From assembly GCA_003427395.1 (NCBI GenBank), contig BFEA01001204.1, forward strand, positions 73,318-96,485: a stretch of DNA of 23,168 nt, in the 5' to 3' direction. Below are positions 10,484 to 20,730 of this stretch, piece by piece. The notes beneath the pieces are model-generated. The model worked only from the letters and a program-made list of their open reading frames with translations. It did not search any database and had not been told where the DNA came from. The DNA comes from Chara braunii. Its lineage: Eukaryota > Streptophyta > Charophyceae > Charales > Characeae. Position 1 is the first letter of the stretch, and each line of letters begins with the position of its first letter. A program made the position numbers and the translations under genes.

Positions 10484-10786
10484 GAGAAGTTGTCACATTA
10501 TATTCGAAAAGGTGGTCGAGGCCGGGGACCTCACAATTCTACCCGGAGAACCAAGTATACATCTGCTGAAAACCGGGTCCAGCGTCCCATGACCACTCAA
10601 ACTAACTTCTAACAGATAACTCCTCAAAAAATTGACCTTGAAGCACAATAAAAGGAGGCAGAAATTAAAACCCATCGTGAAGCACCATTCGTACAGCTTG
10701 AGAGCTTTTGTAAAACCAGTTAAGCTAGCATCCAAAACATGTATCAGAGCAGGCGCTATCTACAAACAATCGATAGCTAACCAAGC
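10484..10786 (-). other. LINE 3' untranslated region
   Basis: About 300 bp between the last ORF2 codons and the poly(A) tail. Near its 3' end the minus strand contains GGCCTCGACCACC (plus 10511-10523), a weak resemblance to a tRNA box B. No conserved ORF is supported. Confidence 0.6.
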
Positions 10787-13700
10787 TTAATCATGCGAGT
10801 CTGCCAACCAAGAACACAGCGAAAAGCGTCCTTCAACATTTACTGTAGCTAGCCTATTCTTATATGCCCAGGTCTTTTGGAACCAAATGCAGTTCTTCCT
10901 GTGCCAGTCCGCCTGCATTATTCTTCTTATTCCTTGTTTAATCATCCCTTGCTGCTAAGCCCTTAACATGTCATCTCCTTTGAATACCTTTGCGTTCCTT
11001 GCAGACCATATGACCTCCATTAACACTCCCCTGCAGCACAGGGCCATATAGCCCCAGCCCGTCGAATATGACAAATTTGCAGGAAGAAGTTCAGTAAGCA
11101 TCCAATGGTCCGTCCATTCAAAGGTCTGTGCTGCTATTCTGTCCCAATGAGACTTCCACCACATCAAGATTTCGTCTGCTTGTGGACAACAAAGCCAGAG
11201 GTGGGTCATATTCTCCCATCCCCAGCTACACCGCCCGCATTGAGTAGAGATATTCATTCCTCTGTCTGATAACCATATTGTTGTAGCTGTTACCATTAAG
11301 GACTGCAACCACATTATGTTGCCTTGCTTCTGAACCGGAAAATTCATTAACGCCTGCCACAACTAACGAAGGCCTTGTTCTGTGTATCCTGAGATCTGAT
11401 GTGACTCAGCTCGTCTCAGGGCCAGGGACAAAGGCTTTTTCTTCACATTCTCTTGTTGGAGTTGTACCCCGACTTTGGGACGGTATTGATATAGGGGTAC
11501 AAACTTTCCCTGATCACCCGGGATATCCCAACCCAACAGAAGCGGTTCCACTCTGATTGAAGCGGCCTCACTAAGAAGAGATGCCGTCATTTTGCCTTGA
11601 GTGGTAGATTGGCAATGTACATGCACTTCCACCATCTCCCCTGTGCTGGGGATAAGACAGTTGGAGTCTTCCAAGGTTAAGTGACCAGAGTTACATTTCT
11701 GTGCTGGTAGCATCCATCTCTTAGCCCTAAGGCCAGAAACTAAATCTCGGCCAAGGATCTGAAAGATTCGGTTGGGATGAACATTGTCCCTGAGCCAGGT
11801 CCCTGCCCCATGCTCAGTGTCGGGTTGCAGTATTCGAATCCAAGCCTCAGGAATGGTCGATTGCAGCTCTGCATAGTTGGCAGCCACATTGCGGAGTCTG
11901 GGAAGCAACCTCCTGACTTGAGCGTTATCTATAAACCTGGAATGCTCCTTATCCTAGATGTCTCTGAGTTGCATCACTCCCTTCTTTATCCAACTCAAGC
12001 CGAAATTGCCCGTTTCTTCCGTAGCAGAAAAGTGACTCCCATCTTGCTGAAGAATAAGGGGATTTTCAAAGAGCACTTGATTCAAAACTTATTCTTTTGT
12101 CACTGGTCGGGCGCTCTTTGAAGGTCTGAGTTTGCTCCAAGCTCTAATAAAGTTTTTCCAGGTTTAGACTGAATACGGTGATTGCTAAAGGAGGGTATCA
12201 GCAGACACAGCCAAACTTTGGTATGGTCCTGCAGGTCCCACCCCGTTCCCAAGATGTATTCCGCCGAGACCTCCAACTTTTGCCCCCTGGCTCAGTCATC
12301 GCTTTGATGGGCCACTTGACCAGCAGGGCTACATTTTGCTGTAGCGGGTCTAAGATTCCTAACACCCCTTTCTTCCTGGGCGTTGCCACTGCTTCCCATG
12401 CAACTTTAGGAATGAAACTCTGATCTTCCGTTGCGTCTGGTTTTCAAACATATCTAGCTCCAGCAGCCTTGATCTTCTTATAAGCCTTATCTCCGAGCAC
12501 ATGGATAGAAAGCGAGAACCAGAGAATAGAAAAAGTCGTCGTGGAAAGGACCAACGCTCTCCCGAACAATGATAAAGGGGTACGCCGTTCCCATCCAGCG
12601 ATTCGTGCTAACACCTTCTCCATCAACAGATTGTCCTGCACCTCAACACAGTCCGAGAAGGAAAATTGTAAACCCAGAAATCTGTCAGAGGAGTTCGCCG
12701 GGATCTGACGGAGTCCCCAGTCCACACATATCTCAAAAAGGGGGGGGAGGAAAAACACCGACTTATCCCAGTTTATTGAGCCTTCAGATAGTGAGCAATA
12801 TTCATCTAAGACCCTACGGAGTTTGGTAAAGCTAGCTACCGAGTTTTCACAGGCAACTGTAAGGTCGTCCGCTATGGGCCCCCCTTTCCAATGAAAAGTG
12901 GGGGTCATGTGGAAGCCTGCAATGTGAGCATTTGTCCTAATGTTAGCTAATAAAATTTCCAACTGAATAACAAAAATAAGGGGAGCAAGCGGACAACCTT
13001 GCCTCAAAGAACGGGATAACGAAAACTCATCTGACTGCAGTCCATTTACTAGGACTGTGGCCGTTGCCTTAGAATACATCGCTTTAACCCATATATGAAA
13101 GCAAACTCCAAATCCCAAGTGGATTAAGGTGGTATTCACGAATGCCCAGCCTACTTTATCGTAGGTTTTTTCCATATCCAACATAAGGATAGCGACCTCC
13201 CATTTTTCTTTCCCAATTGTTTCCAGTGCTTGCACCGTCGAGAGGATGTTATCAAAGATCGTGTGCCCCTTGACAAAAGCCCCTTGTTCCCCCCCTACCA
13301 CTTCCAGGAGGACATCGGTCAGTCTAAGGGCTAGGATCTTAGCTAACAGTTTGTATGAGACATTCAACACCGATATGGGCGCTAGTTACGTATCTCTTGT
13401 TTGTTCCCTTTTTAATATGAAAGGGAGATCATTCCGTTAACCATTCCTTTAGGCAGTGTGCCCATTGTAAGGGTTTCATTGTAGATGTCACAAAAGAACT
13501 GAGCAAAGGAGTCCCATGCAGATAAGAAAAATTCTATAGGGAGGCCGTCCGGACCAGGGCATTTGCCCTTTGCCATTCGTCTGGCCGCCCGTGTGACTTC
13601 TTTTACCGTAATGGGCTCATACAACATCTGACTCTAAGATTGGGAGATACATTTATTGCTGCAGTCCCAAAAACAGTGAGTGTCTGCCAGGTTAGTGTCA

Positions 13701-15019
13701 AAGAAGTCATACGGCCTTCTAGTGGCGACAATGTCTCTAAAATATTCCATTGCGTATGTGCATAAGTCGGCCGTATCCGTGGCTAGGGGGGCGTTTAAGG
13801 CAAAAGGATGAGCCAATTTCCGCATGAGGGGTCTTGCATTGCGTCGGACCAAAGATTTAAACGTTGCCTTAGTCATACGGTCATTGCCCAAAATCCCTTT
13901 AACTTTTAGTCACTCCTGCCACGTCTCTTGATTCCGGATTTCCATTTCCTCTAGCTCTTTCATAGCTTTAGCCCTTTTTTGTGACCACTAGTACTCAAGG
14001 AAGGGGTCTGATCCCTCAGAAGAGTCTGCCTGCTCTACAATCCTAACTAACTGTGTTTCCTTCCAATTCTGGGCTGCAACCTTCATTCTTGAAAATTCGA
14101 TCATGGCCGACTGCAAAATGTCGATTCTCGCATCTACCCAGTTTTCTGGGTTGTCAGATAAGTCTTTTGCTAGCTGCCAATCCTTCATCTGCCCCTCAAT
14201 CCATTGCTTTATCCCAGGGTCCTTGAGGATTGATACATTAAGTCTGAATGGCGGTCTGTGGCGTTCAACCGTCTCCTTGGAGAGGACGTCCATCAACACC
14301 GGATAGTGATCAAACAAGGAGAAAGCCCGAACGTTCACCCATATACACCTGTCCCAGGGGCACCCCCTGGCCAAGATGAAATCCAGGCGTCTCTTGGGGA
14401 CTGGAGCTCCCGCCGAAGGACGAGGCCCGCACCAAGTGAAACCATGTAAATCTGGGTTTGAAGTTCTATAGACGTCCGACAAACCCTGTGATTCCATAAA
14501 GGAACTTAGCAGCAGTGCATCTTCGCGTATTGAGAACACGTTCGGGGAATCAAGACCCGGATTCATAGTGCAGTTCCAGTCTCCGAGCATTAACAAGTTT
14601 TCCGTGTCTGGAACAACTTTTGGTAAGTCTGCAAAAAATTCAATCCTAGCTGAATAGTCTACCGGTGCATAGATCGAGACCACAGCCCAATCTTCATCTG
14701 CTACCGCAGGTTTAAGCCAGGCCCAATGGCCTTCGGTGTCTGCACAGGAATCGATTATGTCTACCTCCAGGTTTCTATCCACAAGGATGTCAACCCCCCC
14801 TCGGGTTCCTACCGCCGGGGACCATATCTGTGGTCCCCCCCACCAGTTTCGAATTTCTGCCATCTTTTCTAGTCCAATCTTAGTTTCCTGCATGCATGTA
14901 ATTTGAATATGCTGTGAATAAATCCGGGAGGATAAATGCTGTCTTTTAAAAGTATCATTCACATCTCCAAGTCCTCGAACGTTCCAGCTAGCAAGCCTAA
15001 TTCTACAAGGTAGAACCAT
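10787..15019 (-). pseudogene. LINE ORF2: APE endonuclease-reverse transcriptase, broken
   Basis: Starts at the ATG at 15019-15017. The endonuclease domain (15019-13988) shows LASWNVRGLGD, MQETKIG, LGDWNCTMNP and RRLDFILARG; the usual SDH motif reads FDH. The reverse transcriptase (about 13,600-12,450) shows PGPDGLPIEFF, EQGAFVKGHTIFDN, MLDMEKTYDKV (motif A Asp), LRQGCPLAP (motif B), IADD (motif C; usual YADD, both Asp kept) and RFLGLQFS. The C-terminal region (11,908-10,787) has WLSDRGMN and a CGRC-HLWLCC zinc-binding (zf-RVT-like) motif; no RNase H domain is evident. Stops include TAG 13988, TGA 13910, TAG 13634, TAA 13412, TAG 13382, TGA 12444, TAG 11363 and TAG 10955. A 1-nt deletion near 13,380 and shifts near 12,290 and 12,165 change frame. 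The frame finally closes with TAA at 10787. In an active element this protein nicks target DNA and primes cDNA synthesis. Confidence 0.92.
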
Positions 15020-16215
15020 CCTTGCTTGCTGGGCCGCTCGGGGATTGGATGCGGTTAATATTTCCCTCCCCTTTCGTCAGAGGCTCAGGTGAGAACATTT
15101 TCCCCACTGAAAAATTTAACTTTTTCCCTGTTCTTCTTTTGTGAAGGGTCTCGATGAAAACCTCTGAAAACAAGATGGATCTGTTATCCGTTTGTGACAG
15201 CCATTCAGCTACTATACGTGCCGATAAACCAGACAAGAGTCTGATGGACTAGACTGTGTCCGATTGAGGAGAGGCCAAGTGAGACAATTCTACCCAATAT
15301 ATCTTAAGTTCGTCCCATTTAGCCTTGTTGTTTGTTATGTATGTTAAGTCTACGAAGGCAAATAACAAACGAGCCTTTGCTCCTTCGGACGTGTCCACCA
15401 GGTGGCGTGCTATCTTCGGTTCCGGAAGCAATCCCACTTCTCTCAAATTCTGCAAAATTTGGATCTTGATTAGATTGCAAATCATTATTGGGGAAGGGGA
15501 GCTCCGTAACTGTATGGATGGTAGGAGCAGGGATTCATCTCTGCTCATGATTGTCATAAATCTCGGCTTTTGGCCATCATACGAGCATATCAAGGGGATA
15601 AGGTAGTATGGGATCATGCCCTTTGCCTTATCCACACGGGTGAGCGTGCGCATAGGATCAGCCAACGCCAAGGATTGTCGGGCTGGACGGGAGGACTGAG
15701 ATCTCCCTCTCTTCAGGGGGGAGCTACAAGCAATCTCCTCTGAACCACCACTCGCCTCTTCCTCTCTCAGAAGAGCCTTCGATCCTTGGTCTTTTAGCCG
15801 AAGAAGATGGCGTTTGTGTGTGCGAAGATGGATGCTCCTTCGCATGTTTAGCCTGGGGGAGCTTCAGCGTCGGGGAGGAGAAGGTAAACGGCTGGAGGAT
15901 ATCTCTTTTTCCTTCTTGCCTCTGCTGTTTTTCCGTATTGTCTTCTCCCTTCTCCGGCGTATTGAACATACCTTCCGTTGGGGAATAAAAGTTTTGTTCA
16001 CGATCTTCCTGCTCATCGTCATCTGTTTCCACATCTTTATCCCTGTCCGAGGGAGCTTCTTCATCTACAAAGGTAAGTGGAGTTTGTCTTACCTTACCGG
16101 TGTCGGTGCGAATATCCTTACAAGGGTATCCGCCCTGGGTTTTTGCAAGTAACAGAAAATTGTTTGGTTTAAAGTTTAAGTATACCACGCTAAGCGCGGC
16201 TGCGTCTGTAATTGC
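15003..16215 (-). pseudogene. LINE ORF1 C-terminal portion, unusual domain
   Basis: A minus-strand frame from about 16,215 (no ATG) reads VVYLNFKPNNFLLLAKTQGG, then an acidic linker (ETDDDEQEDREQ) and a possible nuclear signal (SSSAKRPRIEG). A frameshift near 15,780 leads to MIPYYLIPLICSYDGQKPRF, MICNLIKIQILQNLREVG, ARHLVDTSEGAKARLLFAF and, after a TAG at 15249-15251, LSARIVAEWLSQTDNRS. It ends with TAG at 15003-15005, overlapping the ORF2 ATG by 17 nt. That close overlap suggests it is the end of ORF1 rather than a separate gene. The folded part (about 230 residues) is not a domain I recognise in plant LINE ORF1 proteins. It could instead be a separate small ORF between ORF1 and ORF2. Confidence 0.65.
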
Positions 16216-16899
16216 GTTGACTGGGTGGTTGACCTTAAATAGCGAGTGCGTGGGCGCGCAGGTTTAAGGCGCGCGTGATTCTTTTCTGTTGTTGATCGTA
16301 AAGCCGGCCCGGACCTCGGTCGTTTTTGCTTGGTGATATTATTATTATTTACTTATTTTTGATTAAGCAGGAATTAAGGATATTTTCTTTTTGATTGGTA
16401 CATTTGACCGAGTCAAGCGCGCGTGCGGAGAACGACCCCGACGACGGCATCGGCAATAACGGCGCGATTTCATGCGGTGAGCGGGATGTCGTAGGATGGC
16501 GCGCGGGGCAATTATGGCATGGTATAAGCAAGCCGGCGCGGGCACTGGGAGCCGCGCAGCCGGTTTGTTGGCCCAAAGCGCCGCGCCGCACCGTCTTGTA
16601 TGGTACTCTGCGAACGTGGGTCTCAGGCTTGGGCTCAACCCTATAGGTTACGACATTGGACTGACACTACGAGGGTTCGGGGATCGAGGTCGGCGAGCGT
16701 CGACGCGGCTGCAGCAGAGCATCGAGGAGAGAACCGACGGGGTTGAGGGTCGTCGGGCTATCCCCCTCGGTTTTGTTAACGGGCGTGGCGGCTGGCCCGA
16801 TCCGCGGGACTGTGGAGGTGTTAACAGCCCCGCTGTTCCCCGACAATGTTATGTTTAGCTCTATTTTTTATTTTTTTTTCTTTATCTTTCTTATTTTCC

Positions 16900-16926
16900 T
16901 TTTTTTTTTTTTTGGTCCCTTTTATT
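16900..16926 (-). other. AATAAA plus A14, possible retrocopy 3' end
   Basis: On the minus strand AATAAA (plus 16921-16926) is followed 7 nt later by 14 A residues (plus 16913-16900) and then more A-rich sequence. This resembles the 3' end of a polyadenylated, reverse-transcribed copy whose body would lie to the right (higher coordinates), where a minus-strand coding remnant is found. Confidence 0.4.
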
Positions 16927-17033
16927 GCGTCCCGTTCGGGAATGCGAGACTACGGCGGGGTCGCATGAGATGTGTGGAATTCGCAGGATTGCCTGAAGTG
17001 CAATTACAAACTGTTTTCGTGGCCTGTGCAGGA

Positions 17034-17077
17034 GCCGCGCCCATTCTGCCATTGGGGCGCAGTGCCATGGGCGCGGC
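17034..17077. other. 12-bp-arm perfect inverted repeat
   Basis: AGCCGCGCCCAT (17033-17044) and ATGGGCGCGGCT (17067-17078) are exact reverse complements, separated by 22 nt. GC-rich arms would make a stable hairpin. The role is unknown. Confidence 0.65.
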
Positions 17078-17189
17078 TGGCACTCAAAGGCCCATCTCAA
17101 TGGGTACACCATTAAACTGTTGAAGCACAGACCTGTCTCCAAGCCCAGATGATGGAGCTCGATGACTAAAACCAAATGTTCTGGTCTGC

Positions 17190-17655
17190 CTAGGCCTGCT
17201 CAGCCCTCGAAGTGTCGCGGGGCATGGCCCGGGCTAAGTCCTTCGGGGCATCCGTCGGGGCTGGAATACTGCAGAGGAGATTAGCAGGGCCCCTACGTAA
17301 GGGTGACGTAGGACAAAACAAGATCCGGGTGAACCCGGACGTGAATCGTGTCGGCGCAGGCGGACAGCAGGCGGAGTGCCCTCTGGTGCTGCTGTGGGGG
17401 CATAGACCCGGCCAAGTCCTTAAGGACATCTGTTAAGATTGGAATGATATAGGGCAGGTTGGCATGGGCTGCAGCACCGGTAACAAATATAAAACAAGGG
17501 CGGGTCGACAGCCAAAGTTTTCTTTAAGAGGTGGGGGCTGTCGGACCACGCGGTGAAACGCAGAGCCGCAAGGACTGTCGGGGCATTGGGGGTCGGGCCA
17601 TGGTGGTTATCAGGCGCTGCGCTAGCAGCAGCGAACGACTGCGCTAGCGGCTACG
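17190..17655 (-). pseudogene. Coding remnant with about 59-residue repeats, unknown protein
   Basis: The minus strand is open for about 120 codons from a TAG near 17,657 to a TAG at 17293-17295, with no ATG near the start. It includes TVLAALRFTAWSDSPHLLKK, ANLPYIIPILTDVLKDLAGS and RALRLLSACADTIHVRVHPD. The next 100 bp, in a shifted frame, read ANLLCSIPAPTDAPKDLARA, which aligns with the preceding ANLPYIIPILTDVLKDLAGS. The DNA repeats are offset by 178 bp. Helix-rich repeats of this size could be HEAT/ARM-like, but I cannot assign a family. With an AATAAA/A14 end at 16,900-16,926 on the same strand, it may be part of a processed retrocopy. Chance open frames in GC-rich DNA are the alternative. 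Confidence 0.35.
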
Positions 17656-18130
17656 GACAGAGCGAGGGAACGTGGAGAGACGAGCGGAGGCCGGGAAGGC
17701 AGGGCAACGAGATGCAGGCGGCGGGCGTTGAAGTGGAGCCAGCAAGGCAGAAAGCGGAGTAGGCAGCGGAGTGACTGGAAGCGAGGGGCTGATACGGCGA
17801 GAATGAACCCGGACGGTGGTAGGCGCCGGGTGCATTCGGAGATAGTAATGGTGGATGGCAAGGCAGCGCATGGTCAGCAGTAAGAATGCAGGAGAGAGAC
17901 TGCAGGCGGCTAGCAAGCGAGGCAGCAAGTGAGGCGCTAGGCAGTGAGTGGGAGCAGACGGGCTGCAGAGGGGGGATGCACCCAGACGCTATCTGTGTCC
18001 CGATTCATTCGCAGGGTGCAAACGATAGGAGGTGAGAGGGATGGACAGGGCGCAGTCAGGGAGACACGGATCTTTCGATCCATAGTAGAAACAGGAGGGG
18101 CAAGACGCTATCCCGGGGTTTTAACCCCTG

Positions 18131-18495
18131 GGCGAATCTGAAAATGAAGTTAGTTTTGGAGAAGGATTAGTGTAGGACGAGATAGAGAAGAATTAGACCA
18201 CGCGGAGCTATGGCGAACAAAAAGGAATGGAGGGAGAAGGGGCGATAATTCGGTTGTTTCTTGACCGATCTTGTCGAAGTAAAGTTCGATTTCGGGGTTT
18301 CTCATCAGGGCAAATCCGGCGGAAATGTTAGTTCTGGCTATAGAGTAGTGGAATAGGAGTTAGGAAGAAAATATAGTGCGCGGAGGGGACGAACGAGTGA
18401 GCATGGCGCAGTGGAAAAATAAGTAACCCGCCCGTTCCTTTACGAAATTGGGCGAGTAAAGATTCGATTCCGAGAGTTTTGGACCTCGCGAATCG
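18131..18495 (+). repeat. Tandem 178-bp units with tRNA-like box A/B (SINE-like)
   Basis: Two full units (18131-18308, 18309-18487) and the start of a third share ggc(g/a)aatc starts and gtaaag(a)ttcgatt(t/c)c ends at roughly 65% identity. The second contains TGGCGCAGTGGA (18404-18415), close to an internal Pol III box A, and GATTCGATTCC (18461-18471), close to box B. The first has AGTTCGATTTC (18283-18293) and a degraded box A at 18211. This layout fits a tRNA-derived SINE, degraded and tandemly duplicated. Box spacing (about 57 nt) is longer than in a plain tRNA. Confidence 0.45.
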
Positions 18496-18517
18496 ATCTG
18501 TGAAGTCAGATTTGGCA

Positions 18518-20511
18518 TTAGAGTTCCGGTTTCGGGGCTGTACTAGCTTTGGGCTGCGCCAGGGAAGGTTTTACGAATGGTGATGAATCTTCCCGCACTT
18601 TAGCGGAAGATTCATTCGTTTTTCGTCTTGCTCTTTCTGGTACGAACTCGAACGGGGCACGGCCTTCTGTAGTAAACGAGTGCGTAGAGAAGGGGGGAGG
18701 GTAGGATGGTAACTTACCTGTTGCGCCGTGTTGACTGGTGCGGTGCCGGACCGATGCGCGCGACACCGGACATCGGACTTGTCCGCTGCCTTTCGACTGT
18801 GACCACTTCCTTTTCAGATTGGGCCTCCTCGTTCAGTTTGTTATGGTACACTGCCATGTGGTGTGGTGAGCCTGATAGGAGGTAAGTAAGCGTTTCCACC
18901 GCCCCACCCGTTTCTTCAGATAGTTTTGTATCCACGGGTGAATGTTCCAAATCTAGGACCGGGGCCTTGGAGCTCCCTCCGAGAGCTGCCTTTGTGAGGG
19001 GAGAAGGAGGGGGGGGGGGGGAGGTTCCCTTCTTGGAGCAACCCTTCCCCCATTATACCTCGAGTCCCTTGTCCCGTTTCCCTCCCTTCTCCTCTCAAGA
19101 CAACCATCTCTAACCCCTTCTCTGTAGACTGCTCTTTGCAGTTCGCGTTTGCGGAACCTTCCTGCTTTTTTGCGAACTGATTCTCAGGGGTTTTCTTTCC
19201 CTGTAACGGTTTGGCTTTGCTTTTCGGATTCATTCTCCATTCTTTCATTGGGACAGCCCTGACTTCCAATCTCTTCTTCGTATTGGGCTTCTTCTTCTTT
19301 TTTGCGTTGACGAGGGGCGAGCAAAGAGCATCTTTATAAGGGGTAGCGGATGGTACTCCTCCTCCTATCCCTTTCTGCCGTATTTCCCTAACGTCCCCAA
19401 CTTGGGCTTCTGAGCCAACATCCTTCTCTCCACCCTCCTCCTCTGCCTCCTTCATCTCCTCGTCTGGGCGAGGACTAGTCCCGCCCGTCTTCTCCCGATC
19501 CGGTTTCCCTCCTGGGGTTTTCTCATCAGGCCCTTTTTCCTTCGTTGATTCCATGTCCGAACTCCCGGCTGAGGGACCACCTTTCTCGACTACTTTCCCC
19601 CCTTCTGAATGTGGCTCCGGACCGTCGGGTTGGGGGACTTGGGCCCCTTTCCCCTTTGTTTTGGCTGCCTCTTTCGGTTGAGGTTTGGCCGGGCAGGCAT
19701 CGTCCGTATCGGAGTGAAAATACTGCCTGCACGCCCGACACCACGGCGTTTGGGCGTGCACGACCTCGATCTCCACGTAACCTCCGTTTTCCATGTCTAT
19801 AATTAAATAAGGCTTGTAACGGGTACGTGCTCCTGGTTCAAGATCGAAACGAATATTGATCCGAACGCTTCCCGGAGATGTTACCTCTGTGTACGTGTCG
19901 TAATGTTTTAAAATTGATCCGAACACTTCCCTGACTACTGTTGCAACATAAGGCAAGGCAGCCACTGGCACATACATACATCGCATCCAGAAGAATTTAT
20001 ACCTGTGAGCTTCTCTCCATTCGTACAGTTCATTTTCCTACATCCACGAGCGAAAGGAGATCGTATAAGTTTTGCCATAGAGGCTGATTTTGTCCTCCTT
20101 TTTCCGTAGCATCCATTGTGCAACCTGAGGTGACGAAGTCACATACGTGACTAAGTTGTACCCTTCATTGTGAAAAACTCCCCTCTTCGGGGGAGCATTT
20201 ATTGCTCCACTTTTTGCCCAGCCGTTTTCATAAATTCGAATAAGTCAAATTTTAACTTTGACCGGCAGGGACGAGGAGTCGTTCCCAAAAAACACAGACA
20301 CTGCACTCTCGTGAAGCCATTCCTCCTGCACCGAGTACAGGGCGGGGTCAACCACTACTTTGACATAGTCAACGCCAATTTCGATGTTCTTTGACGTGAG
20401 CTTGTCTGGGAGAAGACCTTTATTGTAGCAGTCTGACAAAATACCCTTAATTCTGTTTTTCTCCTCGGTAGACATCGGCTGTTTGCTAACAGAACCTTCG
20501 GGTTCCCCCAT
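18518..20511 (-). pseudogene. LINE ORF1 N-terminal portion, DUF4283-like
   Basis: Starts at the ATG at 20511-20509 (MGEPEGSVSKQPMSTEEKNR). One frame continues through a TGA (20245-20247) and a TAG (20038-20040): AQWMLRKKEDKISLYGKTY, WREAHRYKFFWMRCMYVPVA, ARTRYKPYLIIDMENGGYVE, then a zinc-knuckle-like C-x2-C-x4-H-x6-C in PWCRACRQYFHSDTDDACP. This order matches plant LINE ORF1 proteins of the DUF4283 type, which bind element RNA; the knuckle spacing differs from the usual CX2CX4HX4C. A long charged, Pro/Lys-rich tail follows. A 13-G tract at 19009-19021 coincides with a frameshift; the frame resumes with DLEHSPVDTKLSEETGG, shifts again near 18,740, and ends at TAA 18518-18520. Confidence 0.8.
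19009..19021. repeat. G13 homopolymer at an ORF1 frameshift
   Basis: Thirteen G residues on the plus strand (C13 in the ORF1 sense strand, encoding prolines). The ORF1 frame changes here, so slippage by one base, real or a sequencing error, is the simplest cause. Confidence 0.85.
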
Positions 20512-20563
20512 GGTCACGAGAACAAAAGCAAGAAGACCAAATACTGAAAAAGCCCTAAATTAA

Positions 20564-20687
20564 GAACCGCTACGTTTTATCGTTAAATAACTTTTATCAT
20601 TATATAGCCTCAATAAACATGGGATAGACGGGAACCGCTACGTTTTATCGTTAAATAGCTTTTATCATTATATAGCCTCAATAAACA
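20564..20687 (-). promoter_or_regulatory. Two tandem 56-bp promoter units, each with a TATA box
   Basis: Units at 20564-20619 and 20632-20687 differ at one base and are separated by 12 bp (68-bp period). Each contains, on the minus strand, CTATATAATG (TATA at about 20601-20607 and 20669-20675) followed by GATAAAAG and TATTTAACG. They sit directly upstream of the ORF1 ATG at 20511, with a leader of about 60 nt from the nearer unit. This resembles monomer-type LINE promoters, in which repeated upstream units drive transcription. It could also be a chance local duplication. Confidence 0.55.
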
Positions 20688-20730
20688 GGTCGCGAAAAAG
20701 GCGGTGCGGCGGGTGCGTGGGGAGCGGCGG

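Larger units (their letters stand above)
16216..18517. other. GC-rich block interrupting the LINE ORF1
   Basis: About 2.3 kb with higher GC than both flanks, lying between the two ORF1 portions. It contains a T-rich stretch at 16,862-16,913, an inverted repeat at 17,034-17,077, a minus-strand coding remnant at 17,190-17,655, a purine-rich tract before TGTCGG near 17,538, and SINE-like units at 18,131-18,495. No single element spans it. Likely one or more nested insertions; a 9-mer GTTGACTGG occurs at 16216-16224 and 18730-18738 and might be an insertion duplication. Confidence 0.5.

Noticed and set aside
16496-16858. 120-codon plus-strand open frame in the GC-rich block
   Set aside because: Gly/Arg/Ala-rich, as expected for a chance frame in GC-rich DNA; no motif.
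17200-18495. One continuous 178-bp satellite array
   Set aside because: The 178-bp offset holds for two separate pairs, but units between 17,577 and 18,130 do not align convincingly.
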